A stretch of 64,000 nucleotides of DNA, taken from positions 434,001-498,000 of the forward strand of contig NZ_JAEUAK010000004.1 of assembly GCF_019511345.1 (NCBI RefSeq), written 5' to 3'. The position numbers and the translations under genes were made by a program. Below are positions 43,594 through 53,466 of this stretch, one piece after another. Source of the DNA: Rhizobium mesosinicum. GTDB taxonomy: Bacteria > Pseudomonadota > Alphaproteobacteria > Rhizobiales > Rhizobiaceae. Each line of letters starts with the position of its first letter. Position 1 is the first letter of the stretch. The notes beneath the pieces are model-generated. The model saw only the letters and a program-made list of their open reading frames with translations, was not told the origin of the DNA and made no database searches.

Positions 43594-44877
43594 ATGCTCG
43601 ATATCAAATGGATCCGTGAGAATCCCGAGGCTCTCGATGCCGCCCTTGCAAAGCGCGGAGCGGAACCTCTGTCGCAATCTCTCATCGCCGTTGACGAGAA
43701 GCGTCGCTCCGCCGTGCAGAAGGCGCAGGATCTGCTCTCCCGCCGCAACGCCGCCTCCAAGGAGATCGGCGCAGCCCTGGCGCAGAAGAATACCGACCTC
43801 GCAGACCAACTGAAGGCCGAGGTCGCCGAGATCAAGGAAACGCTGCCGGCTGCCGAAGAGGAAGAGCGTGCGCTTTCCGCCGAACTCAACGACCAGCTCT
43901 CGCGTATTCCGAACGTGCCACTTGACGACGTACCTGTCGGGAAGGACGAGCAAGACAATGTCGTCACCCGCATCGTCGGCGAAAAGCCACGCTGGAACCA
44001 TACGCCGAAAGAGCATTTCGAAATCGGCGAAGCTCTCGGCTACATGGATTTCGAGCGCGCCGCCAAGCTCTCCGGCTCGCGTTTCACGGTCCTTACAGGC
44101 CCGCTTGCGAAGCTTGAGCGTGCGCTCGGTCAGTTCATGATCGATCTTCATACGACTGAGCATGGTTATACCGAGGTGTCTTCACCGTTGATGGTTCGGG
44201 GCGAGGCGGTGTTCGGTACCGGCAGTCTGCCAAAGTTCGAAGAAGACCTCTTCAAGACAACGGACGGCCGTTACTTGATCCCGACTGCGGAAGTCACACT
44301 AACCAACCTGGTGCGCGAGGAAATCCTCGATCAGGAAAAGCTACCGCTGCGCTTCACTGCGCTTACCCCGTCCTTCCGTTCGGAGGCTGGCTCTGCCGGT
44401 CGCGATACCCGCGGCATGCTGCGCCAGCATCAGTTCTGGAAGTGCGAGCTGGTCTCGATCACCGATGCAGAAAGCTCGATTGCCGAACACGAGCGCATGA
44501 CGGCTTGCGCAGAGGAAGTACTGAAGCGTCTCGGCCTGCATTTCCGCACCATGACGCTCTGCACCGGCGACATGGGCTTCGGTTCGCGCAAGACCTATGA
44601 TCTCGAAGTCTGGCTGCCGGGACAGAATGCCTTCCGCGAGATCTCGTCCTGCTCGGTCTGCGGCGATTTTCAGGCACGGCGCATGAACGCCCGTTATCGC
44701 GGCAAGGACGACAAGGCGGCGAAGTTCGTTCACACGCTGAACGGCTCCGGGACCGCTGTCGGCCGTTGCCTGATCGCGGTCTTGGAAAATTATCTGAACG
44801 AGGATGGTTCCGTCACGATTCCGGACGCTTTGCTGCCCTATATGGGCGGTCTGACGAAGATCGAACGGGCGGCTTGA
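43594..44877 (+). CDS. serS: Seryl-tRNA synthetase
   Basis: A 427-residue class II synthetase for tRNA-Ser. The N-terminal coiled-coil arm (about 25-105) binds the long variable arm of tRNA-Ser. Motif 2 is [21 protein letters not shown] near 260-280, and motif 3 is [18 protein letters not shown] near 385-402. It also supplies the serine charging needed for selenocysteine where used. The start is the ATG at 43594. It belongs to the tat-serS-surE-pcm run, only 4 bp before surE. Confidence 0.98.
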   Translation: MLDIKWIRENPEALDAALAKRGAEPLSQSLIAVDEKRRSAVQKAQDLLSRRNAASKEIGAALAQKNTDLADQLKAEVAEIKETLPAAEEEERALSAELNDQLSRIPNVPLDDVPVGKDEQDNVVTRIVGEKPRWNHTPKEHFEIGEALGYMDFERAAKLSGSRFTVLTGPLAKLERALGQFMIDLHTTEHGYTEVSSPLMVRGEAVFGTGSLPKFEEDLFKTTDGRYLIPTAEVTLTNLVREEILDQEKLPLRFTALTPSFRSEAGSAGRDTRGMLRQHQFWKCELVSITDAESSIAEHERMTACAEEVLKRLGLHFRTMTLCTGDMGFGSRKTYDLEVWLPGQNAFREISSCSVCGDFQARRMNARYRGKDDKAAKFVHTLNGSGTAVGRCLIAVLENYLNEDGSVTIPDALLPYMGGLTKIERAA

Positions 44878-44881
44878 GACA

Positions 44882-45655
44882 ATGCGCATCCTGCTGACGA
44901 ATGACGACGGTATTCATGCCGAAGGTCTGGGTGCGCTGGAACGGATCGCGAGGGCGCTCTCCGACGATGTCTGGATCGTCGCGCCCGAAACCGACCAGAG
45001 CGGCCTTGCGCATTCGCTCAGCCTTTCGGAGCCGCTCAGGCTCCGGAAGATTTCCGACAAGCACTATGCGCTGCGCGGCACGCCGACCGATTGCGTTATC
45101 ATGGGCGTAAAGCAGGTGCTGGATTTCAAGCCTGACCTCGTTCTGTCCGGCGTCAACTCCGGCTCCAACGTCGCCGACGACGTGACTTATTCCGGCACCA
45201 TCGCCGGCGCCATCGAAGGCACGATGCAGGGCGTGCGCTCCTTCGCCCTCAGTCAGGCCTATATCTATGATGACGGTGCCCGCATCCTGCCCTGGGAGGT
45301 GTGCGAGGCGCACGCGCCCGCGCTGCTCGAAAGCCTGATGACCGTCGATCTTCCTGAAGGCACCTTCCTAAATCTCAACTTCCCGAACTGCCGCCCTGAT
45401 GAAGTCGAGGGCGTCGAAGTGACGGCGCAGGGCAAACTCGCCTTCAATCTGCAGGTCGATGCGCGCACGGATGGCCGCGGCTTTCCCTATTACTGGCTGA
45501 AATTCGGCGAGCGTGCCGGCGCCTTTACCGAGGGCAGCGATATTCACGCTCTCAGGCATAATAGGATTTCGGTAACACCTTTGAAACTTGATCTGACCGA
45601 TTATTCCGTGACGGACCGCGTGGCGCGGGCGCTCGGACACGGAGTAAAGGGTTGA
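44882..45655 (+). CDS. surE: 5'/3'-nucleotidase SurE
   Basis: A 257-residue metal-dependent phosphatase acting on nucleoside monophosphates. [16 protein letters not shown] provides the Asp pair for the metal, and [24 protein letters not shown] is the SurE signature. It is a survival protein tied to stationary phase in E. coli, usually beside pcm as here. The stop overlaps the TTG start of pcm (TTGA). Confidence 0.96.
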   Translation: MRILLTNDDGIHAEGLGALERIARALSDDVWIVAPETDQSGLAHSLSLSEPLRLRKISDKHYALRGTPTDCVIMGVKQVLDFKPDLVLSGVNSGSNVADDVTYSGTIAGAIEGTMQGVRSFALSQAYIYDDGARILPWEVCEAHAPALLESLMTVDLPEGTFLNLNFPNCRPDEVEGVEVTAQGKLAFNLQVDARTDGRGFPYYWLKFGERAGAFTEGSDIHALRHNRISVTPLKLDLTDYSVTDRVARALGHGVKG

Positions 45656-46305
45656 CGGCAAAACTGGCCGAGAAGGAAGGCTTCGCAGCGCTGGTCTTGA
45701 GATTGCGCGCGGAAGGCATTTCCGACATCGATCTGCTGACAGCGGTCGAGCAGACGCCGCGCTCGCTTTTCGTACCGCCGCAATTTGCCGAGAACGCCTA
45801 TTCCAGCCGCACGATCCCGATCGAGTGCGGGGCCTTTCTTGAGGGCGTAGATTTCGCCGTCCGACTTCTGCATCACCTGAAGGTCCGTCCCGGCCAGCGG
45901 GTGCTCGAAATCGGTACAGGCAGCGGCTTTACTGCGGCGGTCATCGGTCGCATTGCGGAACGCGTGCTGACGGTCGATCGTTACAAGACCCTGACGCTTT
46001 CGGCCCAGCGCCGCATGGAAGCCCTCAGTCTGCGCAGTGTCATTGTCCGTCAGGCCGATGGCAGTAACGGCATGCAGGGTGAAGGTACCTTCGACCGCAT
46101 CGTCGTTACCGCTGCTTTCAACTCCATGCCGCGCTTTTATGCCGATCAGCTGGTGTCCGGCGGTTCCATGATTGCGCCGCTGATGACCTCCGAGAACGAA
46201 TGCCGCATGGTGCGGCTGACGAAGACCGGCAGCCGCTTCGAGCGCGAAGAGCTTTTCGACGCTCCCTATCTGCCGATTGTTCCACGGCTTGCTTCACAGC
46301 TTTAG
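45652..46305 (+). CDS. pcm: Protein-L-isoaspartate O-methyltransferase family protein
   Basis: A 217-residue SAM methyltransferase placed after surE, as Pcm typically is. Motif I reads [19 protein letters not shown], near residue 84. The substrate-binding loop, normally IGxGQTISQP, reads [11 protein letters not shown] here, so repair activity on isoaspartate needs testing. It starts with a TTG that overlaps the surE stop. It ends the tat-serS-surE run and is followed by a weak terminator. Confidence 0.85.
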   Translation: MTAKLAEKEGFAALVLRLRAEGISDIDLLTAVEQTPRSLFVPPQFAENAYSSRTIPIECGAFLEGVDFAVRLLHHLKVRPGQRVLEIGTGSGFTAAVIGRIAERVLTVDRYKTLTLSAQRRMEALSLRSVIVRQADGSNGMQGEGTFDRIVVTAAFNSMPRFYADQLVSGGSMIAPLMTSENECRMVRLTKTGSRFEREELFDAPYLPIVPRLASQL

Positions 46306-46320
46306 ACAAGCGGAGCGCAA

Positions 46321-46342
46321 AGCCCGCCGGGCTATGATTTTT
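46321..46342 (+). terminator. Probable terminator after pcm
   Basis: AGCCC(GCC)GGGCT at 46321-46333, then ATGATTTTT. The stem is short and the T-run is offset by four bases. Confidence 0.45.
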
Positions 46343-46467
46343 CGCCCGCAAACTTATGGTTATCAAGTTCTCAAAAATAAAGCACTGATTCCAGCGCCTT
46401 AACCGCATGGTAACACTAACGCGCTTTAATAGACTCACAAATGGTTGCGTTCTAAGTGGGTCGAGTC

Positions 46468-48081
46468 ATGCGTTTCAGTCTTTCGCCGAAGTTCGGGAAG
46501 TCGGCCGGCAATTTTCTGGTCGTCGCCTTGCTGGCGAGTGCAGCAACAGGCTGCAGCTCCGATGTAACACGTTTCGGCAGTCTGTTTTCCTCCTCCGGTC
46601 AGGATCAGATGACGACGAATTCGATCCCGCGCAGGAGTTTCAACGGGCCGCAGGGCGACCCGGTGCCGCGCGCCGATCTCGGTGGTTCGGCCATGCAGCC
46701 GTCCTACGCTCAGAATGACGCGGTCAACCAGCCCTATCCGGGCCGCCCGAGCTACAATCCGGTCGCCGCCTCAGGCTCCCCTGCACGGATGGCATCCGCA
46801 CCGGTTTCCGTTCAACGCACCGAACTCGCGCCGCCGAGCGCAGGGTCCGTTTCTCCTCGGCAGCGGGAAAGGGATGTCGCTCTCGCTCAACCGTTCCCGT
46901 CCGCCCCGAAGCCTGATCGCATCGCTCCGGTAGGCGTGAATGCTTCGAAGGTTGCTCCCGATACGCTGACGACGGGCACGACGCCGAAGGTTTCAGGCTG
47001 GTCGGGGATCAATGCGCCGTCGGTGACGCTGCGGCCGGGTGAAAACATCGCTGTCCTTTCCCGCCGCTATGGCGTTCCGGAAAAGGAAATCCTGCGCGTC
47101 AACAATCTGAAGACGGCTTCCGCGGCGCAGCCCGGCCAAGCGATCCTCATTCCGACCTTTAACGGCGGCAACAATGCCGCCAAGGCCGCTGCCCAGTCCG
47201 CCGATCTTTCCAAGCCCGGCAACCTGCCGCAGCCGACGAAGGGCCAGGAGCAGAAGGTTGCTGTCATTCCCGGTGCTAATTCGGCTCGCGACAAGACCGT
47301 CGCAAGCGCAGACCCGACAGGCAAGGCGCCTCCCGCAGGCGGCAAGAATCCAAATGGTGCTACGGGCACCTACACGGTCAAGCAGGGGGACTCGCTTGCC
47401 AAGATCGCCAAGGCGACGGGCGCCAATATCGACGATATCAAGGCAGCCAACAATCTGTCGGCGAGCTCGATCCGCATCGGTCAGGAACTGAAGATTCCGA
47501 ACGGCGGAGTTTCCGCCGACGCGATCAAGACGGCCTCCATCCCGGCCCAGAAGGTCGAGCAGGCCAAGCCCGCCCAGCCGGCTGCAGCTCCGGTCCAGAC
47601 GGCCTCCGCACAGCCGGCGCCTTACAAGGCTCCCGCCGCGACACAGACGGTCGATGATGTCGAGAAGAAGTCCGATGTCAGCGCTGCCGCTCCGGAAGCA
47701 ACCGGCATCGGCAAATATCGCTGGCCGGTTCGCGGCCAGGTGATCGCGGCCTATGGCGCCAACGTCAACGGCAGCCGCAACGACGGTATCGACATCTCGG
47801 TTCCGCAAGGCACCGCGATCAAGGCTGCTGAAAACGGCGTGGTCATCTATGCCGGCAACGGCCTGAAGGAGCTCGGCAATACGGTACTTGTTCGTCACGA
47901 CGACGGCACCGTCACCGTCTACGGCAACGCCGACACACTGAGCGTCACGCGCGGCCAGAAAATCCAGCGCGGCCAGACGGTCGCCATGTCGGGCATGAGT
48001 GGCAACGTCAAGCAGCCGCAAGTGCACTTCGAGGTTCGCAAGGATGCGTCCCCGGTCAACCCGATGACGTTCCTTGAATAG
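46468..48081 (+). CDS. NlpD-like lipoprotein with degenerate LytM domain
   Basis: A 537-residue envelope protein. The N-terminal lipoprotein signal ends SAATGC (lipobox near residue 29). Two LysM repeats lie near 185-230 and 303-347. The C-terminal LytM/M23 domain starts near 418. Of the zinc ligands, the first His is Asn438 (NDGID), the later Y-x-H is Y-G-N487, and only His520 (VHFEVRK) remains. It should therefore act as a non-catalytic activator of an amidase, like E. coli NlpD/EnvC. The ATG at 46468 was chosen. Confidence 0.87.
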   Translation: MRFSLSPKFGKSAGNFLVVALLASAATGCSSDVTRFGSLFSSSGQDQMTTNSIPRRSFNGPQGDPVPRADLGGSAMQPSYAQNDAVNQPYPGRPSYNPVAASGSPARMASAPVSVQRTELAPPSAGSVSPRQRERDVALAQPFPSAPKPDRIAPVGVNASKVAPDTLTTGTTPKVSGWSGINAPSVTLRPGENIAVLSRRYGVPEKEILRVNNLKTASAAQPGQAILIPTFNGGNNAAKAAAQSADLSKPGNLPQPTKGQEQKVAVIPGANSARDKTVASADPTGKAPPAGGKNPNGATGTYTVKQGDSLAKIAKATGANIDDIKAANNLSASSIRIGQELKIPNGGVSADAIKTASIPAQKVEQAKPAQPAAAPVQTASAQPAPYKAPAATQTVDDVEKKSDVSAAAPEATGIGKYRWPVRGQVIAAYGANVNGSRNDGIDISVPQGTAIKAAENGVVIYAGNGLKELGNTVLVRHDDGTVTVYGNADTLSVTRGQKIQRGQTVAMSGMSGNVKQPQVHFEVRKDASPVNPMTFLE

Positions 48082-48120
48082 AGAACATTCCTGAGCAGGT
48101 AGAGCGTTTCAGGAAAGTGC

Positions 48121-48147
48121 AAAAGCCCGGCCAGCAGCCGGGCTTTT
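48121..48147. terminator. Bidirectional terminator between the NlpD-like gene and the AAA gene
   Basis: AAAAGCCCGG/CCGGGCTTTT (48121-48130 with 48138-48147), loop CCAGCAG. The A and T runs at its ends serve both convergent genes, which end at 48081 and 48164. Confidence 0.85.
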
Positions 48148-48163
48148 GTCGATTTAGGGAACC

Positions 48164-49036
48164 TCAAGCGCCGCCGAGATGGATGCGCATTCGGCCGGCC
48201 AGATCCTGGATATATTGCCATGCGACACGGCCGGAGCGGGCGCCACGGGTGGTCGCCCATTCCAGCGCCTCGGCATGCATCTTCTCGCGCTCGAGTCCGA
48301 GCTTGAAGTGTTCGGCGTAGCCGTCGATCATCGTCAGGTAGTCTTCCTGGCTGCATTTATGGAAGCCGAGCCACAAGCCGAAGCGGTCAGAGAGCGAAAC
48401 CTTCTCCTCGACGGCTTCGGACGGATTGATTGCCGTCGATTGCTCATTCTCCATCATGTGACGCGGCAGCAGGTGGCGCCGGTTGGACGTCGCATAGAAC
48501 AGCACGTTATCCGGACGTCCTTCCACGCCACCATCGAGCGCCGCCTTGAGCGACTTATACGCGGTATCGTCATGGTCGAAGGAAAGGTCGTCGCAGAAGA
48601 CAATCACACGATGTGGTATATCTTTGAGGAGGTCGAGGAGCATCGGCAGGCTGGCAATATCTTCGCGGTGCACTTCGACGAGTTTCAACGATACGCTGCT
48701 CTCGCGGCGCACATCTTCATGCACGGCCTTGACCAGCGAGGACTTGCCCATGCCACGTGCGCCCCAGAGCAGCACGTTGTTGGCTGCATAACCCTCGGCA
48801 AAACGCACGGTGTTTTCGTGCAGGATGTCGCGCACATGATCGACGCCGCGGATGAGCTTCAGCGCCACGCGATTGGGGCGCTTGACGGGCTGTAGATAAA
48901 GGCGGGTAGGGGACCAGACGAAACAGTCGGCGGCGTTCCAGTCGTTGGCAGCAGGCGCCGGTCCCGCCAGCCGTTCGACTGCATCCGCAAGCCTCTTCAG
49001 CTCCTGCAGCAGAACGCTATTGATTTCTTCGGCCAT
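48164..49036 (-). CDS. AAA-type ATPase of the DUF815 family
   Basis: A 290-residue cytosolic ATPase. Walker A is GARGMGKSS (92-99), Walker B is VIVFCDDLSF near 145, and a conserved NVLFYATSNRRHLLPRHMMEN segment (sensor-like) is typical of DUF815. The N-terminal coil (about 5-25) may drive oligomerisation. Function in the cell unknown. It is transcribed away from yajC-secDF and shares a terminator with the NlpD-like gene. Confidence 0.85.
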   Translation of the reverse strand: MAEEINSVLLQELKRLADAVERLAGPAPAANDWNAADCFVWSPTRLYLQPVKRPNRVALKLIRGVDHVRDILHENTVRFAEGYAANNVLLWGARGMGKSSLVKAVHEDVRRESSVSLKLVEVHREDIASLPMLLDLLKDIPHRVIVFCDDLSFDHDDTAYKSLKAALDGGVEGRPDNVLFYATSNRRHLLPRHMMENEQSTAINPSEAVEEKVSLSDRFGLWLGFHKCSQEDYLTMIDGYAEHFKLGLEREKMHAEALEWATTRGARSGRVAWQYIQDLAGRMRIHLGGA

Positions 49037-49245
49037 CGGGTGCCTCCTTCATAGATTGCAGCGATAATCTGCTTTCGCTTTTTTGATGCCGGGTAGCATG
49101 GCGTTTCCACAGCGGAAAGGTTATGAGGCAGCGGAATCGGTACGCTTTCCGGCTGTTTTTGTTGCATTCATAAAGGCTGCAACTATAGTCCGGCGACTTG
49201 AAAAGAGAGGCGGGGGTCCGCCGCCCATAGCCTGAGGAGCTTAGC

Positions 49246-49593
49246 ATGTTTATCACCCCGGCATTTGCCCAGAGCGCAACTGACGCCACGAGCGCTTTCG
49301 GCGGCTCAGGCCTCGAAATGATCATCCTGTTCGTGCCGCTGATGGTGGTCTGGTATTTCCTGCTCATCCGCCCGCAGCGCGCGCAGGCCAAGAAGCGCGA
49401 GGAAACCTTGAAGGCGATCCGTCGCGGCGATCAGATCGTTACCGGCGGCGGCCTCGTCGGCAAGGTCACGAAGGTTGTCGACGAGAAGGAAGTCGAAGTC
49501 GAAATCGCCGAAGGCGTGCGCGTGCGCATCGTCCGCACCGGCATTTCCGAGGTCCGCGTCAAGGGCGAACCGGTCAAGGCCGACGCTGCATAA
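49246..49593 (+). CDS. yajC: Preprotein translocase subunit YajC
   Basis: A 115-residue small protein of the SecDF-YajC complex, with one membrane helix at about 26-44 (MIILFVPLMVVWYFLLIRPQ) and a cytoplasmic tail (KREETLKAIRRGDQIVTGGGLVGKV). GGAG lies seven bases before the ATG at 49246. It assists SecYEG-dependent export and precedes secDF by 43 bp. Confidence 0.95.
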   Translation: MFITPAFAQSATDATSAFGGSGLEMIILFVPLMVVWYFLLIRPQRAQAKKREETLKAIRRGDQIVTGGGLVGKVTKVVDEKEVEVEIAEGVRVRIVRTGISEVRVKGEPVKADAA

Positions 49594-49636
49594 CATGCGA
49601 TAGCAACACCCGCCGGATCGGAAGATAGTCGAGAGA

Positions 49637-52156
49637 ATGCACCATTTTTCCCGCTTGAAAACACTTCTGATCTGGTTGGTTGCGATTGCCGCTATTGTCG
49701 TCGCTGCGCCCAATCTCCTGAGCCAGGCGCAGCTTTCCTCTCTGCCCAGCTGGATCCGTCAGGACCGCGCCACCCTCGGGCTCGATCTGCAGGGCGGTTC
49801 TCGTATCGTCCTCCGCCTCGAACGCTCCGACATTATCCGGGACCGGCTCGAGGCTACGGTTGCCAGCGTTCGTGACAAGCTCCGCGGCGCCGGTATCCGC
49901 TATACGGGGCTCGCCGGAACCGCGCAGACGGTGACGGTCAAGGTCACCGATATGGCCCAGCTGCAGGCCGCAGCCGATCTCCTGAAGTCACTGACATCAG
50001 CCGACGTCTCATTGCAGCAGAGCAACGATGGTCAGTTGACGCTGCAGATCTCCGACAAGGCGATCGATGCCGACACGATTGCTGCGCAGACGCGCTCGCT
50101 CGACATTGTCGCCCGCCGTATCGCCGGTTTCGGCAAAGAGAATTTCACCGTTCGTCCTGACGGGAACGATCGGATTGCAGTGCAGGTTCTGGGCTTAGTC
50201 GATGCCGAGCGGCTGAAGAACCTGCTGAACGAACCTGCAGCACTCTCGTTTCACCTCATTGATGAGAGCATGACCGGCCAGCAGGCGCTTGCCGGCCGTT
50301 GGCCCGCGACCTCGCAGGTGCTGTATTCCCTGGATGATCCGCCGGTTCCCTATCTCGTCGATCGCACGGTGATCGCGACAAGTGCCGATTTCGCCGAAGT
50401 CGATACCAAGACCGATCCGCAGACGCAGGACAGCGCGATCGTCTATCGGCTGAATGCCGAGGCGGCAAAACGTCTGGCGCAGGCAACGAGCGCCAATGTC
50501 GGGAAACACCTTGCTATTGTCTTTGACGATCAGGTCATGGCTGACCCAGTCATCGAAGCGCCAATGTCGGATGGAAGTGGCGAGATATCAGCCAATTTCT
50601 CCGAAGAGGGTGTTGAGGATCTGGCCGTTATGTTGCGGGCAGGCGCGCTGCCTGCGACGCTGACATCGGTGGAAGAGCGGACCGTCAGCCCGGTCTTCGG
50701 CTCCGAATCCGTCTTCTCCGGTCTAATTGCCGGCATTGTCGCGGTCGTGCTCGTCGCAACACTGATGATCACGCTCTACCGCATACTCGGTATCATCGCC
50801 GTCGTTTCGCTGGCCTTCAATCTGGTGTTGATCGTCGCGGTGCTGAGCCTTGCGGGTGCGATATTGACGCTTCCGGGCATTGCCGGCCTCGTGCTGATCG
50901 TCGGCATGGCCGTGGATTCCAATGTGCTGATCTATGAGCGTATCCGTGAAGAGGAGAGGGTGCCGCATACCACCTTCGCCCAGGCGGTCGAGCGTGGCTT
51001 CTCGCGTGCCTTTGCTACGATCGTCGACGCTAACGTTACGATCTTCATCGCTGCCGTCATTCTGTTCTTTGTCGGCAGCGAATCCATCCGTGGCTTTGCG
51101 GTGACGCTGGCCATCGGCATCCTCACGACCATCCTGACGGCCTTCACGCTGACGCGCAGCTTCGTGGCCGCGTGGCTTGCAAGACGTCATCCGCGCCACC
51201 TGCCGAAGAGTGCGCTGACCGGACTGTTCGAGCATGCCAACATTCGTTTCATGGGCATCCGCCGTTACGTTTTCACGGCATCGGCGGCGCTTTGCATCGC
51301 CGCCATGCTGGCCTTCGCCACGGTCGGTCTGCAGCTCGGCATCGACTTTACGGGCGGTTCGCTGATCGAGGTCAAGGCGAAGCAGGGCAATGCCGATATT
51401 GCCGATCTGAGCGCCCGTCTGAACGAACTGAACCTCGGGCCGGTGCGTGTCGAGCGCATCGGCGATGCCACCAACGCCCTGATCCGTGTCGGCTCGCAGG
51501 ATGGCGGCGAAAATGCCGAGCAGTCGGTCGCGACGTTCATTCGTGGCGAATTGGCCGAGGACTATGATTTCCGCCGTGTAGAAGTCGTGGGACCGGCCGT
51601 CTCGGGCGAGCTGACGATGCTGGCGACGATCGGCATCCTCGCCTCGCTATTCGCCATCCTCCTCTATATCTGGATCCGCTTCGAATGGCAGTTTGCGGTT
51701 GGCGCAATTGTCGCGACGTTGCACGATGTCATTATCATGCTTGGCCTTTTCGTGCTCAGTGGCATGGAGTTCAATCTGACGAGTGTGGCAGCGCTTCTGA
51801 CCGTCGTCGGCTATTCGCTGAACGATACCGTTGTTGTGTACGACCGTATGCGCGAAAATCTAAAGCGCTACCGGAAGATGCCGTTGCCGATCCTGATCGA
51901 TGCCGCGATCAATCAAACGCTCTCGCGCACCATTCTTACGGCCGCCACGACTCTGCTGGCGCTGCTTGCACTCTACATCTTCGGCGGCGCCGTCATCCGC
52001 TCCTTCACATTCACCATGCTCTTCGGCGTTGCGCTGGGGACATTCTCCTCCATCTATATAGCAGCGCCCGTTCTCATCATCTTCCGGCTGCGCCGGGAGA
52101 GCGGTGGCGAGGACGAGGGCGATATCAGCATGAAACCCGGCAAGCCGGCGGTATAG
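49637..52156 (+). CDS. secDF: Fused protein translocase subunit SecDF
   Basis: An 839-residue fusion of SecD and SecF with twelve predicted helices. The SecD half starts with GLDLQGGSRIVLRLE near 48, and its periplasmic P1 head runs to about 355. Its remaining helices include VGMAVDSNVLIYERIREEE near 420-440. SecF begins near 530 (GLQLGIDFTGGSLIEVK) and has its own six helices. It uses the proton-motive force to pull polypeptides out of SecYEG. The next gene starts four bases after the stop. Confidence 0.97.
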   Translation: MHHFSRLKTLLIWLVAIAAIVVAAPNLLSQAQLSSLPSWIRQDRATLGLDLQGGSRIVLRLERSDIIRDRLEATVASVRDKLRGAGIRYTGLAGTAQTVTVKVTDMAQLQAAADLLKSLTSADVSLQQSNDGQLTLQISDKAIDADTIAAQTRSLDIVARRIAGFGKENFTVRPDGNDRIAVQVLGLVDAERLKNLLNEPAALSFHLIDESMTGQQALAGRWPATSQVLYSLDDPPVPYLVDRTVIATSADFAEVDTKTDPQTQDSAIVYRLNAEAAKRLAQATSANVGKHLAIVFDDQVMADPVIEAPMSDGSGEISANFSEEGVEDLAVMLRAGALPATLTSVEERTVSPVFGSESVFSGLIAGIVAVVLVATLMITLYRILGIIAVVSLAFNLVLIVAVLSLAGAILTLPGIAGLVLIVGMAVDSNVLIYERIREEERVPHTTFAQAVERGFSRAFATIVDANVTIFIAAVILFFVGSESIRGFAVTLAIGILTTILTAFTLTRSFVAAWLARRHPRHLPKSALTGLFEHANIRFMGIRRYVFTASAALCIAAMLAFATVGLQLGIDFTGGSLIEVKAKQGNADIADLSARLNELNLGPVRVERIGDATNALIRVGSQDGGENAEQSVATFIRGELAEDYDFRRVEVVGPAVSGELTMLATIGILASLFAILLYIWIRFEWQFAVGAIVATLHDVIIMLGLFVLSGMEFNLTSVAALLTVVGYSLNDTVVVYDRMRENLKRYRKMPLPILIDAAINQTLSRTILTAATTLLALLALYIFGGAVIRSFTFTMLFGVALGTFSSIYIAAPVLIIFRLRRESGGEDEGDISMKPGKPAV

Positions 52157-52160
52157 TTAC

Positions 52161-52547
52161 ATGGCAAAAGGCATTGAAATCCGCGACGCCCATTTCCCGG
52201 GTCGCGCTCCCATCGACACCTATGGCAATGGCGGCTTCCGCTTTGCGGATATGTCGCATCGCGGCTCGATCCTCTGCCTGCCTTCGGGCATTCACGGCTG
52301 GGATATGGACATGACGAAGCCGCTATCGGTGGAGAATTTTCGCCGTGTAATCGATGAGGCCGCCGATATCGAAGTGCTCCTCGTCGGCACTGGTACAGAG
52401 CTTCGCCGCCTGCCTGCAGAGTTGCGTGCCGCCCTCAAGGCCCGCGGTATCTCTTCCGATCCGATGAGCACGGGCGCTGCTGTGCGCACCTTTAATATCA
52501 TGCTCTCCGAACAGCGTGCCGTCGCCGCCGCCCTCATCGCGGTCTGA
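52161..52547 (+). CDS. Mth938-domain protein (NDUFAF3-like)
   Basis: A 128-residue protein of the Mth938/DUF498 fold, homologous to the mitochondrial complex I assembly factor NDUFAF3. Diagnostic segments are PIDTYGNGGFRFAD, then GSILCLPSGI, and VLLVGTGTELRRLP, then an ISSDPMSTGAAVRTFN loop. It is co-transcribed with secDF (4 bp) and the next gene (2 bp). In mitochondria, such genes help build the membrane-peripheral arm; a bacterial role in complex I assembly is inferred. Confidence 0.85.
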   Translation: MAKGIEIRDAHFPGRAPIDTYGNGGFRFADMSHRGSILCLPSGIHGWDMDMTKPLSVENFRRVIDEAADIEVLLVGTGTELRRLPAELRAALKARGISSDPMSTGAAVRTFNIMLSEQRAVAAALIAV

Positions 52548-52549
52548 AC

Positions 52550-53398
52550 ATGGCCGATCCAAAGACGAACCAGGATATCAGCCTGGCGATGCTGCGCGAT
52601 ATCGACCGTGACCGCTACCTCGCCTGCCTGCTGTCGCCTGATGACAAGCGAGGCGCGCTCGCTGCTCTCTACGCTTTCAATGGTGAGCTCGCCCGCATCC
52701 GCGACCTCGTGCACGAGCCGTTGCCCGGCGAGATCCGCATGCAATATTGGCGCGATCTTCTGGAAGGCAATGCGCACGGCTCGACCGAGGGCAATCCGCT
52801 CGCGGCAGCCCTTCTTTCGGCCGTCGAGACGCATCGGCTTCCACGCCAGACGCTCGTCAACATGATCGAGGCGCGGATCTTCGATCTCTACGACAACCCG
52901 ATGGAAAGCCGAACCGCGCTAGAAGGCTATGCGGGCGAAACAGCCTCTGCACTCATTCAGCTTGCTAGCCTCATCCTTTACCCTGATGAGGCGATGATAT
53001 CCGCCGATGCCGCAGGCCATGCCGGCGTGGCGCAGGCTATATCTGGCATGCTACTGCTGATGCCACTCCATCAACGTCGCGGCCAGGTCTATATCCCGCT
53101 CGAAATTCTCTCGGCCACAGGCCTTGACCGGGAAAGCTTCCTGGCTGGTGCGGATAGGTCGCGCATCTCTGCAGCCATCGAAGCTTTTGCCGGGCTCGGT
53201 CGCGATCACCTGGCCAAGGCGAGAGCGTCTGCGCTGCCGTCATCGGTGCTGCCCGCCTTCCTGCCGGTTGCGCTCGCGGAACCGGTGCTGGTGAAGGCGC
53301 AGAAGCGCGGTGCAGCCGTTCTGGAAGTATCGCTGCAGGAGCCGCAATGGCGCCGTCAGATGCGCATGGCTTTTGCCGGTATGCGCAAGAAAATCTGA
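52550..53398 (+). CDS. Squalene/phytoene-synthase-like protein (NDUFAF6-like)
   Basis: A 282-residue protein with the trans-isoprenyl diphosphate synthase fold (DRDRYLACLLSPDDKRGALAALYAFNGELARI, then EIRMQYWRD...L). The two DxxxD motifs needed to bind prenyl diphosphates are not both intact; the first reads DKRGA. It is therefore closer to the non-catalytic NDUFAF6 complex I assembly group than to HpnC/HpnD. Two bases separate it from the Mth938 gene. It completes a yajC-secDF-NDUFAF3-NDUFAF6 run. Confidence 0.8.
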   Translation: MADPKTNQDISLAMLRDIDRDRYLACLLSPDDKRGALAALYAFNGELARIRDLVHEPLPGEIRMQYWRDLLEGNAHGSTEGNPLAAALLSAVETHRLPRQTLVNMIEARIFDLYDNPMESRTALEGYAGETASALIQLASLILYPDEAMISADAAGHAGVAQAISGMLLLMPLHQRRGQVYIPLEILSATGLDRESFLAGADRSRISAAIEAFAGLGRDHLAKARASALPSSVLPAFLPVALAEPVLVKAQKRGAAVLEVSLQEPQWRRQMRMAFAGMRKKI

Positions 53399-53466
53399 AC
53401 AACGGTCAAACTCGCGCAAGTCTCGTGCGTTAGGTCAGGTACACCCATTCTAAACGGAGAATCCGC

